Assembly: GCA_026686845.1 (NCBI GenBank)
Contig: JAIVEN010000002.1
Coordinates: 37,031,001 to 37,095,000, forward strand
Source of the DNA: Adenanthera pavonina
Lineage: Eukaryota > Streptophyta > Magnoliopsida > Fabales > Fabaceae
Reading direction: 5' to 3'
DNA length: 64,000 nt
A program made the position numbers and the translations under genes. Below the pieces are notes generated by a model. The model did no database searches. It was not told where the DNA came from and saw nothing but the letters and a program-made list of their open reading frames with translations. This document shows positions 43,401 through 55,039 of this stretch, piece after piece; position 1 is the first letter of the stretch; every line of letters starts with the position of its first letter.

Positions 43401-44738
43401 ATGTTAGAATGATGATTTGATGATATGTGTTTGCAATATGTGATGATATGTTTGTTTGATTGGTGGTAACTACTGAGATGCCATAAATCTCATCCCTTCC
43501 AAATGCTTACCATGTTTAGGCTAAGCAATGCAAAAAGTTCATGAAGGGAAAAAATAAAGGAGGAAGAAATTAGTGGAAATTATGTTCTTATAAGGATTGA
43601 TGTTAATATGTATAAATTTGTATGCAAAGAATGAATCATGTATACTAATACAAGTATGTTCCTTGAGATACCTTTTGATATTATTTATGAATATGGTACA
43701 ATGAATGATGATATATATGATATAAAGCTTATTTTGCCAAGACATGAATGGAAACATACAATTTGGACACCCTGACAGATACATAGGTACTGTTCATGTA
43801 AGACAGAGTAACTAGTTTAAGTAATATATATGATCTTAAAGTACACAAGTATATCTTTAAAATGGTCTAAAGAACACTCCATTTGGAAATATTTATAAAT
43901 TATAGTAATTTTTCAAAATTAGGGTTCAAAACAGGGAAAAAACTAGAAACTGAAAGTTAGGTACTAGAAAATTAAAAAGATAATATAAAATCGTGCAGAG
44001 ATCCAAAAATTCAGTGGTTTGTATTTATAGAAAGCTTTATGTTTGATGTTTGATATGCCACTAATTTGGAGGTAATTGGAGTTATATGATAAGAGATATG
44101 GAGGTTTCCCAAAAATGTTCCAGTAAAAGTAGAATTCTGACCCTTTATGATTTAAGTTAACTCTATGCCCTGTACAAGTAAAATAAATGTACAAAAAAAT
44201 ATTTTTAAAAAGTGTACATTCATGGATTTCATATGACATAAAAAATGTATGATTTGGCTCATGATATAATGAGATATGAATTTTTAAATATAAGGCAAAA
44301 AATTCTGGGAAAGAGAAAATGACCAAATATACAGTAAATGCTTGAGAAATAAATCTGTTTCATATTTTTTCCATGTATAAAATCTTTTTATCCATTTTTA
44401 GGGATCTGGATCACTTTAAAATGATTTTTCTATAATTAGGTATGCATTTTTGAATTTCATGGGGTAAAATAGAAAATGCATAATGAACAGTACTCGAAAT
44501 AAAGAAAATTCTGTTTTAATAGTTTTATGCAATCAAGTCTCTAATGATGCAATAACAGACATAATTGAAGTCTAATACATGGGAAATAGATATAAGTTTA
44601 AGGTGTTACAAGCCACATATGCTTCCCTATAGAACTTTGGTGTTACATGCTTGATTTCCATATGATGAAATTTCCTTTGCATGTTCTTTTATTTGTCCAT
44701 GGCCCTCTCATGTATCATGCCTCAAGCATACTTTATCA
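40475..44738 (-). mobile_element. Gypsy-type LTR, minus strand, copy 2, with nested LTR
   Basis: Diverged relative of the LTR at 7840-8741. Shared features in the same order are the AACCC...GACTCCAAG-like left part, CCTAA...GAACC, the TATA palindrome GCCTATTTATAGGC (40837-40850), and TTTGTCCATGGCCCTCTC near the right end (44693-44710). Right of 41325 it is interrupted by LTR C and resumes at 44616. On the minus strand it would start TGATAAAGTATGC and end TTTTTTATCA. Net length is about 970 bp. The target duplication was not confirmed. Confidence 0.6.
41326..44610 (+). mobile_element. Gypsy-type solo LTR C (3285 bp)
   Basis: Begins TGTAATATCCC and ends AAGGTGTTACA. It is flanked by AGCCA on both sides (41321-41325 and 44611-44615), a perfect 5-bp target duplication. 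Same end type as LTR A and LTR B but almost twice as long. No ORF, primer site or second LTR within, so it is a solo LTR. It is inserted inside the minus-strand LTR copy 2. Confidence 0.85.
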
Positions 44739-46960
44739 TTGGGACTATATTTTTTTATTATTTAAAAAGTCAAGGAGATGTTATCAAATGAATGTATCAT
44801 CCTAAAAATAAAGTTTTATTTTTGTATCACTAAAAGTTATTCTAAAGCTTAATACTTGATATAGACTTTTTCAAGGAGATAATTAACTTGAATTAATTGA
44901 ATAGAAACTGTGCAACTTCCATTGAAGAGGATAATTGTTATATGTGAAAACCAAAAAAAAAAAAAGAACTTGTTATCTAACAGTAGAAGAGATAGAAGAT
45001 ATATGCTCTGTGAATATCATTCAAGAAAGTTATTTTCTAGAGATGATTAATTTGTAGGTACAAAGAAATAAGAAAGACAAGGAAGATCTGCATTTCTTTT
45101 TTGGGTAAACAAAAGAAATAGGAAAAGAATTCTCTCTTCAACAACGATCCTCCCTTCATCTACGGATGCCCAACGACCTGAAGCCCTGAAAGAAAGAATG
45201 AAGAAATGGAACTTTAACCATAAATGTTTCTATCATTATAGTAATCATAAAAACAAAAGCATAGCCAATCAAAGAAGAATCCAGCAAAACAGAAGAAAGA
45301 AGAGGACAAAGAAGAGATTAGGATTTCATGGTTAAAGGATGGAGGCATGGAGATAAAAAAAAAACCTGTACATGCTCCCTCAAGAACATCACCATCATTT
45401 TTTTTTTGCTCCCCCTACCTATCAAGCCAATCGTGGTTTCCATGACCCAATCAATTTGTTCCCATGAGGTTGTGTTTCATTTTTGTTCTTCCGAATTCCA
45501 ATATCATAAGGGAAAAAAGAGAGCTCCTATATATGACGAAAAATAAATAAATCAAATACTATATCATACAGTAACTAAATATTACCAAAATTAATTAAAA
45601 AATTTTAAAAATATATAAAATCAAATCAAACTGAGCAAAATCAATCAACCCTACCCTACTATATTGTCTCACATGCCGTCTTTTTCATCGCCCTAACCAT
45701 CATCTTTCTCTTGATCATCATCATCTTCACGGAGTCATCTTCATCCTTTCCTTATCAATGAGTGCCAATGAAGGAAAACGAAAACAAAAAACAAAATACA
45801 GAAAAACTATCGATAAAGCTAAATGAGCTTTGTTGAAAGGGATGGGATAAAGCACAAATACCAATTATGTATATCTATATAAAAATTTATGATGATTCAA
45901 TTAATCAAAATAATTTGATTTTGATTGCAATCATATAATATCACAACAACCTTATTCAAATTGTGAAATCTTAAATTTTAATTGATCTTAAAAGATAATA
46001 ATAAATTTCACATAAATAAATTTATAACGTATAAAAATCACACCATTACAGCCGCAATTAATTTTAAATTTTCACCAATAGTACATATATTATTTATTTC
46101 AAACATTAAATATACCTTAATTCAAATCCTAAAATTACGATTTCCATTCTCCATTTTGTTACAAAGACAATATTAAATACAATTAAATGCATTAAACCCA
46201 TGAAAATAAATTTCCTTGAGCGAATTAGCAGATGATAGACTATACTCAACATACACATTAGCTTTGAAATTCAGATTTTCCTTTTTTTTAAAATGCTAAT
46301 ATGGTGCTTCCAATTCTTCGTTCTACCTACATATATAATAGACAGATAATGGGCAATAAATGGTCTCTTGTGTGAAATTGTGAGGGCTGATCATCGATGG
46401 TTTGCTGTACAAAATTTTGATGGAGTGCGTGGGCCCACTACTAGGCTTGCATTGGCCCAAATAAAAAAACTGAGGTTTACTTCTCCCACACTTGATTGGC
46501 TTTACATTTGATTGGCTTATTTTCGATTTCTTAAATAAGGAGACGGAAGAAGTATGATGGGCCCTCGCAAATTGGGCTTGGATAATGTTGTTTCGTGTGG
46601 AAAAATGTCCATTTGCACAAAAAGAAGAGTATTTTGGTTTCAGGAATAAAAATGGATGGAGCAAACTTTTGGAATTTTGCAAAATTTAATTTTGCTTCAT
46701 AGGTCCGTGTATTTTCTGATTTTGAACCATCATTGTTTTATGACTAAATAAATTATGAAAATGATTGATCATGTAGAATTTAATTTGGCTATTTCATGAA
46801 ATTTTTTAAGGAAAAAGTTTCTGGGCAAATTATAAAGACAAATTAAGTTTTAATTAATTAGTCACCTATAGTTTAGATTATTTATCAATTAAACTAGAAA
46901 TTTTTCTTGTGCAATGTACGGGATAAATAACATGCAAGGAAGACTAAAATCACTAGATTC
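44739..46960. other. No gene recognised
   Basis: AT-rich DNA. Contains a plus-strand chance frame at 45328-45546 and a 119-codon minus-strand frame at 46323-46682 with no recognisable domain, low-complexity poor but with no coding evidence. Confidence 0.3.
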
Positions 46961-46961
46961 T

Positions 46962-47530
46962 TTTTTTTTTTTGGTCAACAACATAAGAGTTTAATAAAGA
47001 CTATAAGAGAAAGATCTAAACTTACGAATGAGGTCCTTTATGTCACAAACAATAAGATCAATAAACCAAGGTAAGGACACTCTTTTAACATAAGCGACAA
47101 TTTAAATTAATAGACTAAAATCTTTCAGGTTGTCAATCTAGCTACAACAGACCCCGTACTCTAGCAGAAATAATATAGCATTGATTAATTCAAATTTTGA
47201 AATAGGAGATAACTCCTATCTTATATTTTAGATATATCAAATTAGTTTCGTTAAGAAAAATCCTCCCTTAAGAGACTGGGATATAGAAGCCATATTACAC
47301 AAGAGATATTAAAAAATTTAGCTAAAGAGAGTGAGGGTTTACAGGGATTTGCCAAGTACAAGAGTTCATGATTTCCATGATGATTATGATCCACATTGTG
47401 CGGGACAAAAAGACTGGAGATCCAACTATGCTCTATGCATAGAAACGTTGTGCTATAAGAAAACGGCAGTTTGTGGACAAGAAATCGGGACACATCTTCA
47501 TTGAGGGAATCAAGAGATTGATAAAAGAAC
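46962..47530 (-). other. Possible LINE 3' end, minus strand
   Basis: On the minus strand the sequence ends TTTATTAAACTC, TTATGTTGTTGACC and a run of 12 A, a typical plant LINE 3' end. Upstream (47251-47493) there is an 80-codon frame without a motif I recognise. Weak support. Confidence 0.25.
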
Positions 47531-48643
47531 GAGATTTTTTAATCTTCAGACTTAAATTTACATTCATGACTCGAATTTATTCTAACTTATTTATAATAAA
47601 AGATTAATATGTGCGTGTGTGTAGGATAAAAATTAAAAGTGAAATGTTTAGGGCATGTTTGATTTCTCTTTTTGAAAACAGAAAAAAGTTCAAGTAGATG
47701 TTTTTCATTTACTTGTTTTGAAAACTTGTTACTCTTTTTTTCTAAAAAAAATAAAATAAAAACTACTTAAAAGTTGTTTTTGTTTTTATTTTATGTTTTT
47801 GTTCACATTTACTACCGACTACTCAAAGTGGACTTTTGTAGGTAACACATAACCACCTACAAAGTGGTGTTATGTATAGAAAAGTAGGTGGTTCTTTGAA
47901 GAATCGCTTCTTTGAAGAACTGCCTACATTTCCAGATTTTTCTAAAATATATATTAAATTTATGGATTCCCCCATATATTTTTTCTAAACCTACAATTAA
48001 ACCCAATCCAGCAAAACATATAAACCAGCAACTCCATTATGACCAGTGGCATAATAATAGTCTCCATATAGCCAAAAATCTCACATCATTCAAGGCAACA
48101 AACCAAAAACAACCTCCTAGTGGCATAACAACAAAGTTACCCAGAATCATAATATCAAAAACAAAAAAAATCACTACTATAATTCTAATAGCAACAAATC
48201 TTGCGTCAACCAAATTCAGCATAAAATGAAGGTCAAACTAAAGGTGGTATATATAAATGAAATAAAAAAACATACAAAGCTCCAAGTCTTGAAAAAAAAG
48301 AAGAACATTAATGGAGAAGCAACCAAAAGACAAAACCAAAGTCTAAGCTAGCTAAACCACAACTAAAGTATGAACCTTTTATACTATACTAAGAGTCATG
48401 ACATCTTGATAACTAATGTATGAAACTTTTATACCACAGTCACTTCAATATTATCACATCTCCCTCCTCCCCTTTAGGCACTGCGCTCATGTAAAGTTCA
48501 ATCACATAGTCACTTCACTCGGTGATGAGTTCATCGATTCTAGCTTTGGAATATCCAATACAGTAGGTATTAGGGAAGCACTGTAAATTAAAATATAATA
48601 AAGAAATCAAGTTACATTACTAAAATTAATCAAAAGTTAACTA
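47531..48643. other. Intergenic AT-rich DNA
   Basis: No gene. GGGCATGTTTGATT at about 47651 looks like the tip of a hAT-type MITE, followed by short repeats of GAAAACAG and TTTTGAAAAC. A strong small hairpin lies at 47884-47927. Confidence 0.3.
47884..47927. repeat. Small hairpin
   Basis: Two 20-base arms (GTAGGTGGTTCTTTGAAGAA and TTCTTTGAAGAACTGCCTAC) are separated by TCGC, with 16 of 20 positions paired. Just upstream (47839-47875) are related pieces GTAGGTAACACATAACCACC and GTGGTGTTATGT. Confidence 0.6.
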
Positions 48644-49728
48644 TGTTGAATCAAATGTTTTGATGATTCCAAATCAACCATCTAGAGCTTGGAAAGAAGA
48701 TAACAAAGGTGTATACAAGATTTCAGGTGGAGAAATCCAAGAAAAACAAGCATAAGATTAGATATAAGATTTCTTATTGTGTTTAAATCGAGTAAAAAAC
48801 TTTGAACTTGCAAAAGATTATTTAAAAAATATGATTTTATGATAATTCATGGAATATTTGAAAAATACCCACTAACAGACGAACTTTGAAATGTTAAAAT
48901 TGATTTGTTGTTTTGAAAATTTGAACTTTGACTTCTGAAATTTGAATTTCGAACTGAAAATAAGTTGGTTAGAAAAGAGATTCTTCTGACAGATGAACTT
49001 TGATTGCAGAAATTTGAAATTTGAATAAAGTCTAATAAGGGTTCTCTCTGACAAACAAACTTTGGATTTTAAAAATTTAAATTTTTAGTAAAACACAATT
49101 CATGAAAAATGAAAAATTCATCTGAGGATATATCAAAGTTCATCTGAAAGTAAAGTTTAAAAAGAGTTCTAAGTTATTTCTCTGACAGACGAACTTTGAT
49201 TTTGAAAATTCGAACTTTGGAAACACAGCTTGCAAGTCTGTTATGATAATCTTTTAACATATAAATTTTAGTATTTAGAAATTTGAACTTTGAATTAAGT
49301 ATTATAAGAGCTCTCTCTGACAGACGAACTTTGGCTTTTGAAAATTCAAATTTCGAAAAAAAGAACTATTGTGCCTTCTTGAGCTGCCCACTGACAGACA
49401 AATTTTGTGCACCAAAATTCGAACTTCGAAGGCACTATAGCAATATGAAACAACTGTTCACACTTACTTGAAGAACGTTAAACTTGAAAATTCATATGTT
49501 CCAACATAAAAACATTTTTCAAAGATAAAAATTTAAAATTTGCTTCATAACAGACAAACTTTGAGGTTCAACGTTAAAATCTTTAACTTTCAGTCTCTGC
49601 AAAATTCATCTGTTGACACACCAAAATTTGAACTTTGAGTGTCAGACGCATTAAATGCGGTTGATGAACGGATAGTTTTTTAGAGTAACCATTGGGTAAT
49701 GTCTCTAACTATTAGATCTTATCTCTAA
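48644..49728 (+). mobile_element. Truncated Sirevirus-like LTR (5' two thirds)
   Basis: Begins TGTTGAATCAAATGTTTTGATG and follows the E1 3' LTR closely through the motif array (48870-49640) up to the TCTCTAAC repeats just before the TATA box. It then breaks off at about 49728 into unrelated sequence (GCCGTGTATAACGG). About 560 bp, including TATA and the 3' end, are missing. It is the closest relative of the E1 LTR in the window. Confidence 0.88.
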
Positions 49729-50249
49729 CTGCCGTGTATAACGGAATTACATACCCCAATCAGGATGGTGCTCTGGCTATGCATAATGATATCTTTTATG
49801 AATTTCAATACAAAATATCCACAATCAATGTTATTATTTTGCTTTAGACACTAACCAAAAAGGTATATACATATTAATTAGAAAGAATGCCAATCTCAAT
49901 TTTTTCTTGAATATTAATTTATAAATACCTATATCGATGTCCATTTATATAATTGTTATTATTTTATTACTTGCTTCTTGCAAGGCTTATTATTACTATT
50001 GTCATTCAGCCTGGGGTTTGTGTAAAATATTTTCACACCTTTATTAATCATGAGAAAAGAAAATTAATATAAGAATAACTTTGAATTAAAATAGACACAT
50101 ATACAAAAGTACGTAGAAAATGATCATTCTTACTAATATAGCTACTTAATTTTTTTTTCGACATTTTCTTCTGAGATTACCTTTATAATTCCAATCCACA
50201 TAGATCTTATGGCCACTATGTTTTGCTTGTGTGACTTCTTCCAGCATAG
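49729..50249. other. No gene recognised
   Basis: AT-rich flank of the truncated LTR; no ORF or repeat. Confidence 0.3.
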
Positions 50250-50535
50250 TCAACCCATGACAGTGTGACCACTACCAACCATTGCCAACCATCATGCATT
50301 AACCATCACTGACTGCCGTCATCTACCGCCGACCACTGCCAATCATTATCAACCACCACTAACTTTTATCGAGCATCTTTTATCATCATTGACCACCATG
50401 AACTGTTGTTGATATCAACAACTAAGACTAACTATTATGGACAACTACCAACTATTGCTAGTCAAACACCACCAAATGTCATTGATTACCACCAACTGTT
50501 ATCAACCATCGTCAACCTCCATTGTCCACCACTGT
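50250..50535. repeat. Degenerate CCA/AAC-rich minisatellite
   Basis: About 285 bp of imperfect repeats built from CCACCA, ACCATC, CAACC and TTATC blocks, for example ACCAACTGTTATCAACCATC (50489-50508) and related copies at about 50268, 50300, 50340, 50385 and 50440. No ORF conservation is seen. Confidence 0.6.
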
Positions 50536-51217
50536 GTGCTAACTTATCCCCTCCCCAACCCATTACTATTTGTTGTTGTCTATTGGTGTCTTCAAAAATG
50601 GTTTTCAATATAATATTTTCAATTGATTTTTTTAATTTTTTTTATTTTAAGATGAGATTTTCAAAACTCAATATGTAAACAGTTTTTTTCCTTGTTTCTA
50701 AAGCTTATCCTGGGAAATAGTTTCACAACACTTCTTTAAGAACACAAAAACAATGAAATAGATCTAGACAAATAATTTGGTAAATGAATTAGTTTATCTT
50801 AAATAAAACTTAAAAAGACACATGGTTTGGGCATAAACAAGCATCTTCATATATTTCCAAAAAAAAAAAAGAGAGAGAGAGAGAGAATTTTAAAAATCAA
50901 AAGACTATTTTTAAATACTTCCGACGTTAATTAAAGAAAGAAAGAAAAAAAAAAGAAATGAAGTGAAGAGATCAGAATATTATTTAAAAACAGATTATAA
51001 TAACTGTAAGTTATAGTAAAAGGATATTATTTACAAAAAAAAAATTGTAGGGATCACTTTATCAAGTATATTTTGAGCCAGTATTCTCTTAGCAATCTAC
51101 CTTTTTTTTTAAAAAAAAAAGCGAAATCAATTCATCTTTCCTTGCGTCAACATAGCGTCGTTTTTTAACCAATACCGATATGAATATTTATTGTATTATC
51201 AATATAATTGGTAGGAA

Positions 51218-51670
51218 TTGGAAACACTCCAAGTCTCTGTGATGTTAAGAAAGAAAGATGAAGCAAGAAATGAGAATGAGGTATATGTTGGTGGACAGGT
51301 GGCGGCAGATCAGGAATTGAGTGAGAATGGACAGGTGGCAGCAGACCCGAAAAGTCAGGAATCCGTTAGGAGGAGTGGACGGGCTCGCAAGATTCCCTTA
51401 CGTTTGAGGGAATGAGGGAAGGACAGTATTTAGTGGGGGTAAAGGGAGATTTTGGGTTGTGGAATATCTTGGAGTTATCTTCCTCTGAGTTCTTCTTACT
51501 CTCTTATTGTCTATTGCTTCCCTTTTGGATATTTCTTATTACTTTCAGTTGGTTCAGACTTTGTTATTTCCCTGTATCAATTTCCTATCCTTATTATAGT
51601 GTTCTGATCATCAATAATACTCAGGGAAATTTGCTTCGAAGCTCAACTGGTGCTGTCATTGTTTTGTTTT
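51218..51670 (+). pseudogene. Possible retroelement polyprotein tail
   Basis: The frame 51218-51415 ends RRSGRARKIPLRLRE, a motif common near the C-terminus of plant retroelement polyproteins. Upstream are two near-copies of GQVAAD separated by ELSEN. About 250 bp later CAACTGGTGCTGTCATTG resembles the LTR end plus primer-site sequence of some gypsy elements. It may be the remains of a gypsy 3' end. ATG and exact frame limits are unsure. Confidence 0.35.
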
Positions 51671-52250
51671 AAATATATTTTGCAGGTGAACATTACAGTC
51701 TCATCATGTAAGAGCCACTGACACAAGTTGCAGATACTCATAGAAGCACGACCCAGAAGATTATTGCTTCTGTTTAAATAGTTTACTTAGTCACATCCAC
51801 CGGTTTAGTCCTTAGATACTACTAGGGCATCTTCTGAAGGAGAGATGTTTACCAAATAAACTATAAATAGTTTCAAGAGATTTGAACCCATATGCTCAAA
51901 GGTGAGGCGAGAATTTTTCCCTATATCCTTAATCATTCATGCTAGTTCATATGGAGATTTAAGCACGTTGAAATTTCTACTTTCTCGTACGAAATGAAAT
52001 TTTTCTACTTTCTATATATTCCTGAATCTTAATATTTAAGTATCTTTATGGGTTGGCGATTATATTCCCTTGTTAATCAACCAATGTTTGACAACAGAAG
52101 AAAAGCACATATATATATCATGTTATATATATATATATATCATATGTTATACACTTAAAATTGTAAATGCATTAATTAATTGATTCTGATATGATGGGAC
52201 AAACGATTTTCACACATTTGAATTTGATAGCTAGTTATCTCTTGATTATA

Positions 52251-52525
52251 CTCCCTCTGTCCTATTTTATTTTTTATTTTAAAAAATTTTAAATATTTTA
52301 ATTTATTTGTCATTTTACATTATAAATTAAGCATTAATTATACTCTTTACTTTTTTACCCTTCATTACAAATAATGATAGATGGAATATAGGTTTTCTTT
52401 TAGTATTTAATTCAAGAATATTTTGATAAAATAGTATTAAATTTTACTATAATTTAGGTCATTTTATAATTTTATTGGTGTGTATAAAAAACTTTAAAAC
52501 ATCAAATAAAATAGGATGGAGGGAG
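52251..52525. mobile_element. Stowaway MITE 1 (275 bp)
   Basis: Terminal inverted repeats CTCCCTCTGTCCTATTTTAT and ATAAAATAGGATGGAGGGAG, flanked by TA on both sides (52249-52250, 52526-52527). The CTCCCTCYGTYCC end and TA target are diagnostic for Stowaway (Tc1/mariner-type) MITEs. AT-rich, non-coding interior. Confidence 0.92.
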
Positions 52526-52605
52526 TATCATATTTAAAATCTTTTTATCTAAGATATTCATAGTGGAAATGCGTGTATCTAAAATTGAATACATGTACAT
52601 ATATA

Positions 52606-52900
52606 CTCCCTCCGTTCCTTAATATAAGGGACAACTTCCTTAATATAAGGGACAACTGGAGAAATTTCTATGTTTCAAAATATAAGGGACAATGGGGGTT
52701 TGGTCTGGTGTATTTAATAACTTTTCTCAAAAATACCTCTAATTAATATAGTATTTTTTCATTTATATTAATTACATGATGTAAAAGTTATTAAATTAAA
52801 TGAGGGTATTTTTGAAAAGTATTTTTTATTTCTGACAAATTTATTATTTTTCTTGATTCGTGTGATTTTATCTTTTGCTCCTTATATTAAAAAATAGGAG
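52606..52900. mobile_element. Stowaway MITE 2 (295 bp), diverged
   Basis: The left end CTCCCTCCGTTCCTTAATAT pairs with the right end TTATATTAAAAAATAGGAG. TA flanks both sides (52604-52605, 52901-52902). The left end has a direct duplication: CCTTAATATAAGGGACAACT occurs at 52617 and again at 52638. The right repeat is decayed. Confidence 0.8.
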
Positions 52901-53179
52901 TATATTTTTAATAAAACCATCCGATACATGTGCTTGAGATTTTTAGTTTCTTAAGATGTTCCAACATCGATATCATCAAGATTAAAGATGAAAATTCCAG
53001 CAAATTGCATTATTTGTAAGTAATGAACATTACAACACATTCTTGAGATTCCGTGAACTAACCCATGTCTAGTTATTCAAAAGAGTAAATATATGTTATT
53101 ATTCAAGAAAAAATAAAATTAGAAAGTTTGTAGAAGATTGGAAAGTTAAATATATTTGTGGTTTTTATAAAATAAAAAG

Positions 53180-53722
53180 TAGGAAAAATCATACTTTTAG
53201 TCCCTTAATTTTATTCTAAGTTATATTTAGATTCCTTAACTTTATTGTATTTCTTTTTAATCCTCTAACTTTTAAAATATAATCAAAAGTTTTCCTACCA
53301 CTAATACCATTAATTATGTAAACAGAAAATATTGACAAAATATTCTCAAATGTTGATAAAGTATTTTAAAATACTTGCACATTCATTCAACTTATTTTTT
53401 ATGACAAAAAATCCTAAAATTAAGGTTTTGTTTAAAAATAAGTTATTTATAATTATTTTAGTTTAATTTTAAATTTAATTTAAAAATATTTAAACATAAC
53501 GATATTAATAGCTTGGTAGTAAAAATTGATATTGGTCAACATTAAATAATACTTTATTAACATGTGATAATACTTTGTTAACATTTGAGATTACCATAGT
53601 TAACAGTGTTGGTAATAGGAAAATTTTTTATTATATTTTGAAAATCAAATAATTAAAAAAAATAAAAAAAAGTTAATAGACTAAAATAAAATCTAGTGTA
53701 AAATCTAAAAGTGTGTTTTTTT
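53180..53722. mobile_element. MITE-like element with long terminal inverted repeats
   Basis: The left arm (about 53184-53310: ATACTTTTAGTCCCTTAATT ... TTTTCCTACCACTAATACC) is matched in reverse by the right arm (about 53600-53720: GGTAATAGGAAAATTTTTTA ... AATCTAAAAGTGTG). Arms are about 110-130 bp with moderate divergence. Non-coding. Family and target duplication were not resolved. Confidence 0.65.
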
Positions 53723-54470
53723 GCCTTAAAAAATATTAACATGCACTCGAAATGCCTTTCAAGCAACTAGCGTATGTAAAGACTTAATTTGAATCCTCTC
53801 CATTAGAAGGCCTCTCCTACTGTCCCATTTTATGCTCAAGACACTGCATTTTAAGTTGATGAAATTTGACATGCAAGGGAAGTTTTGAAAGTCAATATAT
53901 TAAAGTTGGCCCCAAAAAAAAGGAATAAATTAAAAAGGACAATTCCATAGTTAATGGCGATAATCAATTGTTCCAAGACAAATTCAAAAATTTTAGGAAT
54001 AATCTTGGCTTTTGAAAAATCCAACGACCAAAAATTAAACTGGAGACAAAAGAAAAGACAATATTCCAATGGAGAGATTCAAATTCGTAGAATATTTTGT
54101 CAATTTTCATAAAGTATGAATATTATATATTTTGTTACTGACAGCTACGTGATGCATTGTAATCTTCATACAAGCATATATGATTTTGCAATTTATCTGA
54201 AATAAATATTCACAGAAATATAATGGTGACTCTCTTTGATTTCTGGACTTAATCAATTAATTTTTTTGCAATTAAATTCTTGATTGTTTCACTGTATCAT
54301 TCCTCGATCCGATGTGTAAATTGGAGACCACTGAACTAAGAACAAAAAATTATTGCATTACCCTAATTTCTTTTTCTGTTGGGAAGAGAAAATTCAAATT
54401 TTTTCCTAATGATTTAAATTTTGCTATCAATTAACTTACTGGTTTTGTGTAATATTTATTTTGTGTGTGT
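53723..54470. other. No gene recognised
   Basis: AT-rich DNA with only a 72-codon chance frame on the minus strand (53851-54069). Confidence 0.3.
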
Positions 54471-54568
54471 GTGTGAGAGAGAGAGAGTGCGTGTGTCGCT
54501 TACTCTCTATCTCTCTCTCTCTATTTATATAAAGGAGAAAGGAGAATATATATATATATATATATATT
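54462..54568. repeat. Compound microsatellite (TG, GA, CT, TA)
   Basis: TGTGTGTGTG, then GAGAGAGAGA, CTCTCTCTCT and a run of TA (about 54548-54568). TTTATATAAAGGAG at 54522-54535 looks like a TATA box behind a CT tract, but no transcript or ORF is visible downstream. Confidence 0.7.
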
Positions 54569-54982
54569 TAATTTTATAATGTTTTATGGCGTGAAGCATG
54601 AATATAAGAGACTCAGATCCACGCAGTGTTACCTCCGCGGTTGGTGAGAGATCATGATCACTAAATTTGAATATGAATTGGTACGCAGAAGAATTTTCCG
54701 GAATTTAGGTATGTTCTTGGTCACTAAACACTATCTATCCACATAATATAACAATAAAAGCTTTACGTAAAAAGAAAAAGTAGACGAAGCCATGAAATCC
54801 ATATATACAAGAAACAAAAACAAATTAATCAGATTAGCTAGCGCTCTGCAAGTGTCCCATACATAAATCCTTACACGCCCACAGATTTTTAATCATCCTC
54901 CTCATTCATTCATGAACCATCTCAATCTATATATTTAAATCCTTAAACATCTCAAATCTTCAATTCAATATTTTAATATAAA

Positions 54983-54991
<9 letters not shown>

Positions 54992-55037
<46 letters not shown>
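54992..55037. repeat. (TG)n microsatellite
   Basis: An uninterrupted TG run of about 23 units, preceded by an AT run. Confidence 0.95.

Positions 55038-55039
<2 letters not shown>

Noticed and set aside
46323..46682. 119-codon minus-strand frame
   Set aside because: No recognisable domain, no coding context, within AT-rich intergenic DNA. Could be real but nothing supports it.
54520..54600. Host promoter (TATA box behind a CT tract)
   Set aside because: The motif lies among microsatellites and no transcript-like sequence follows.
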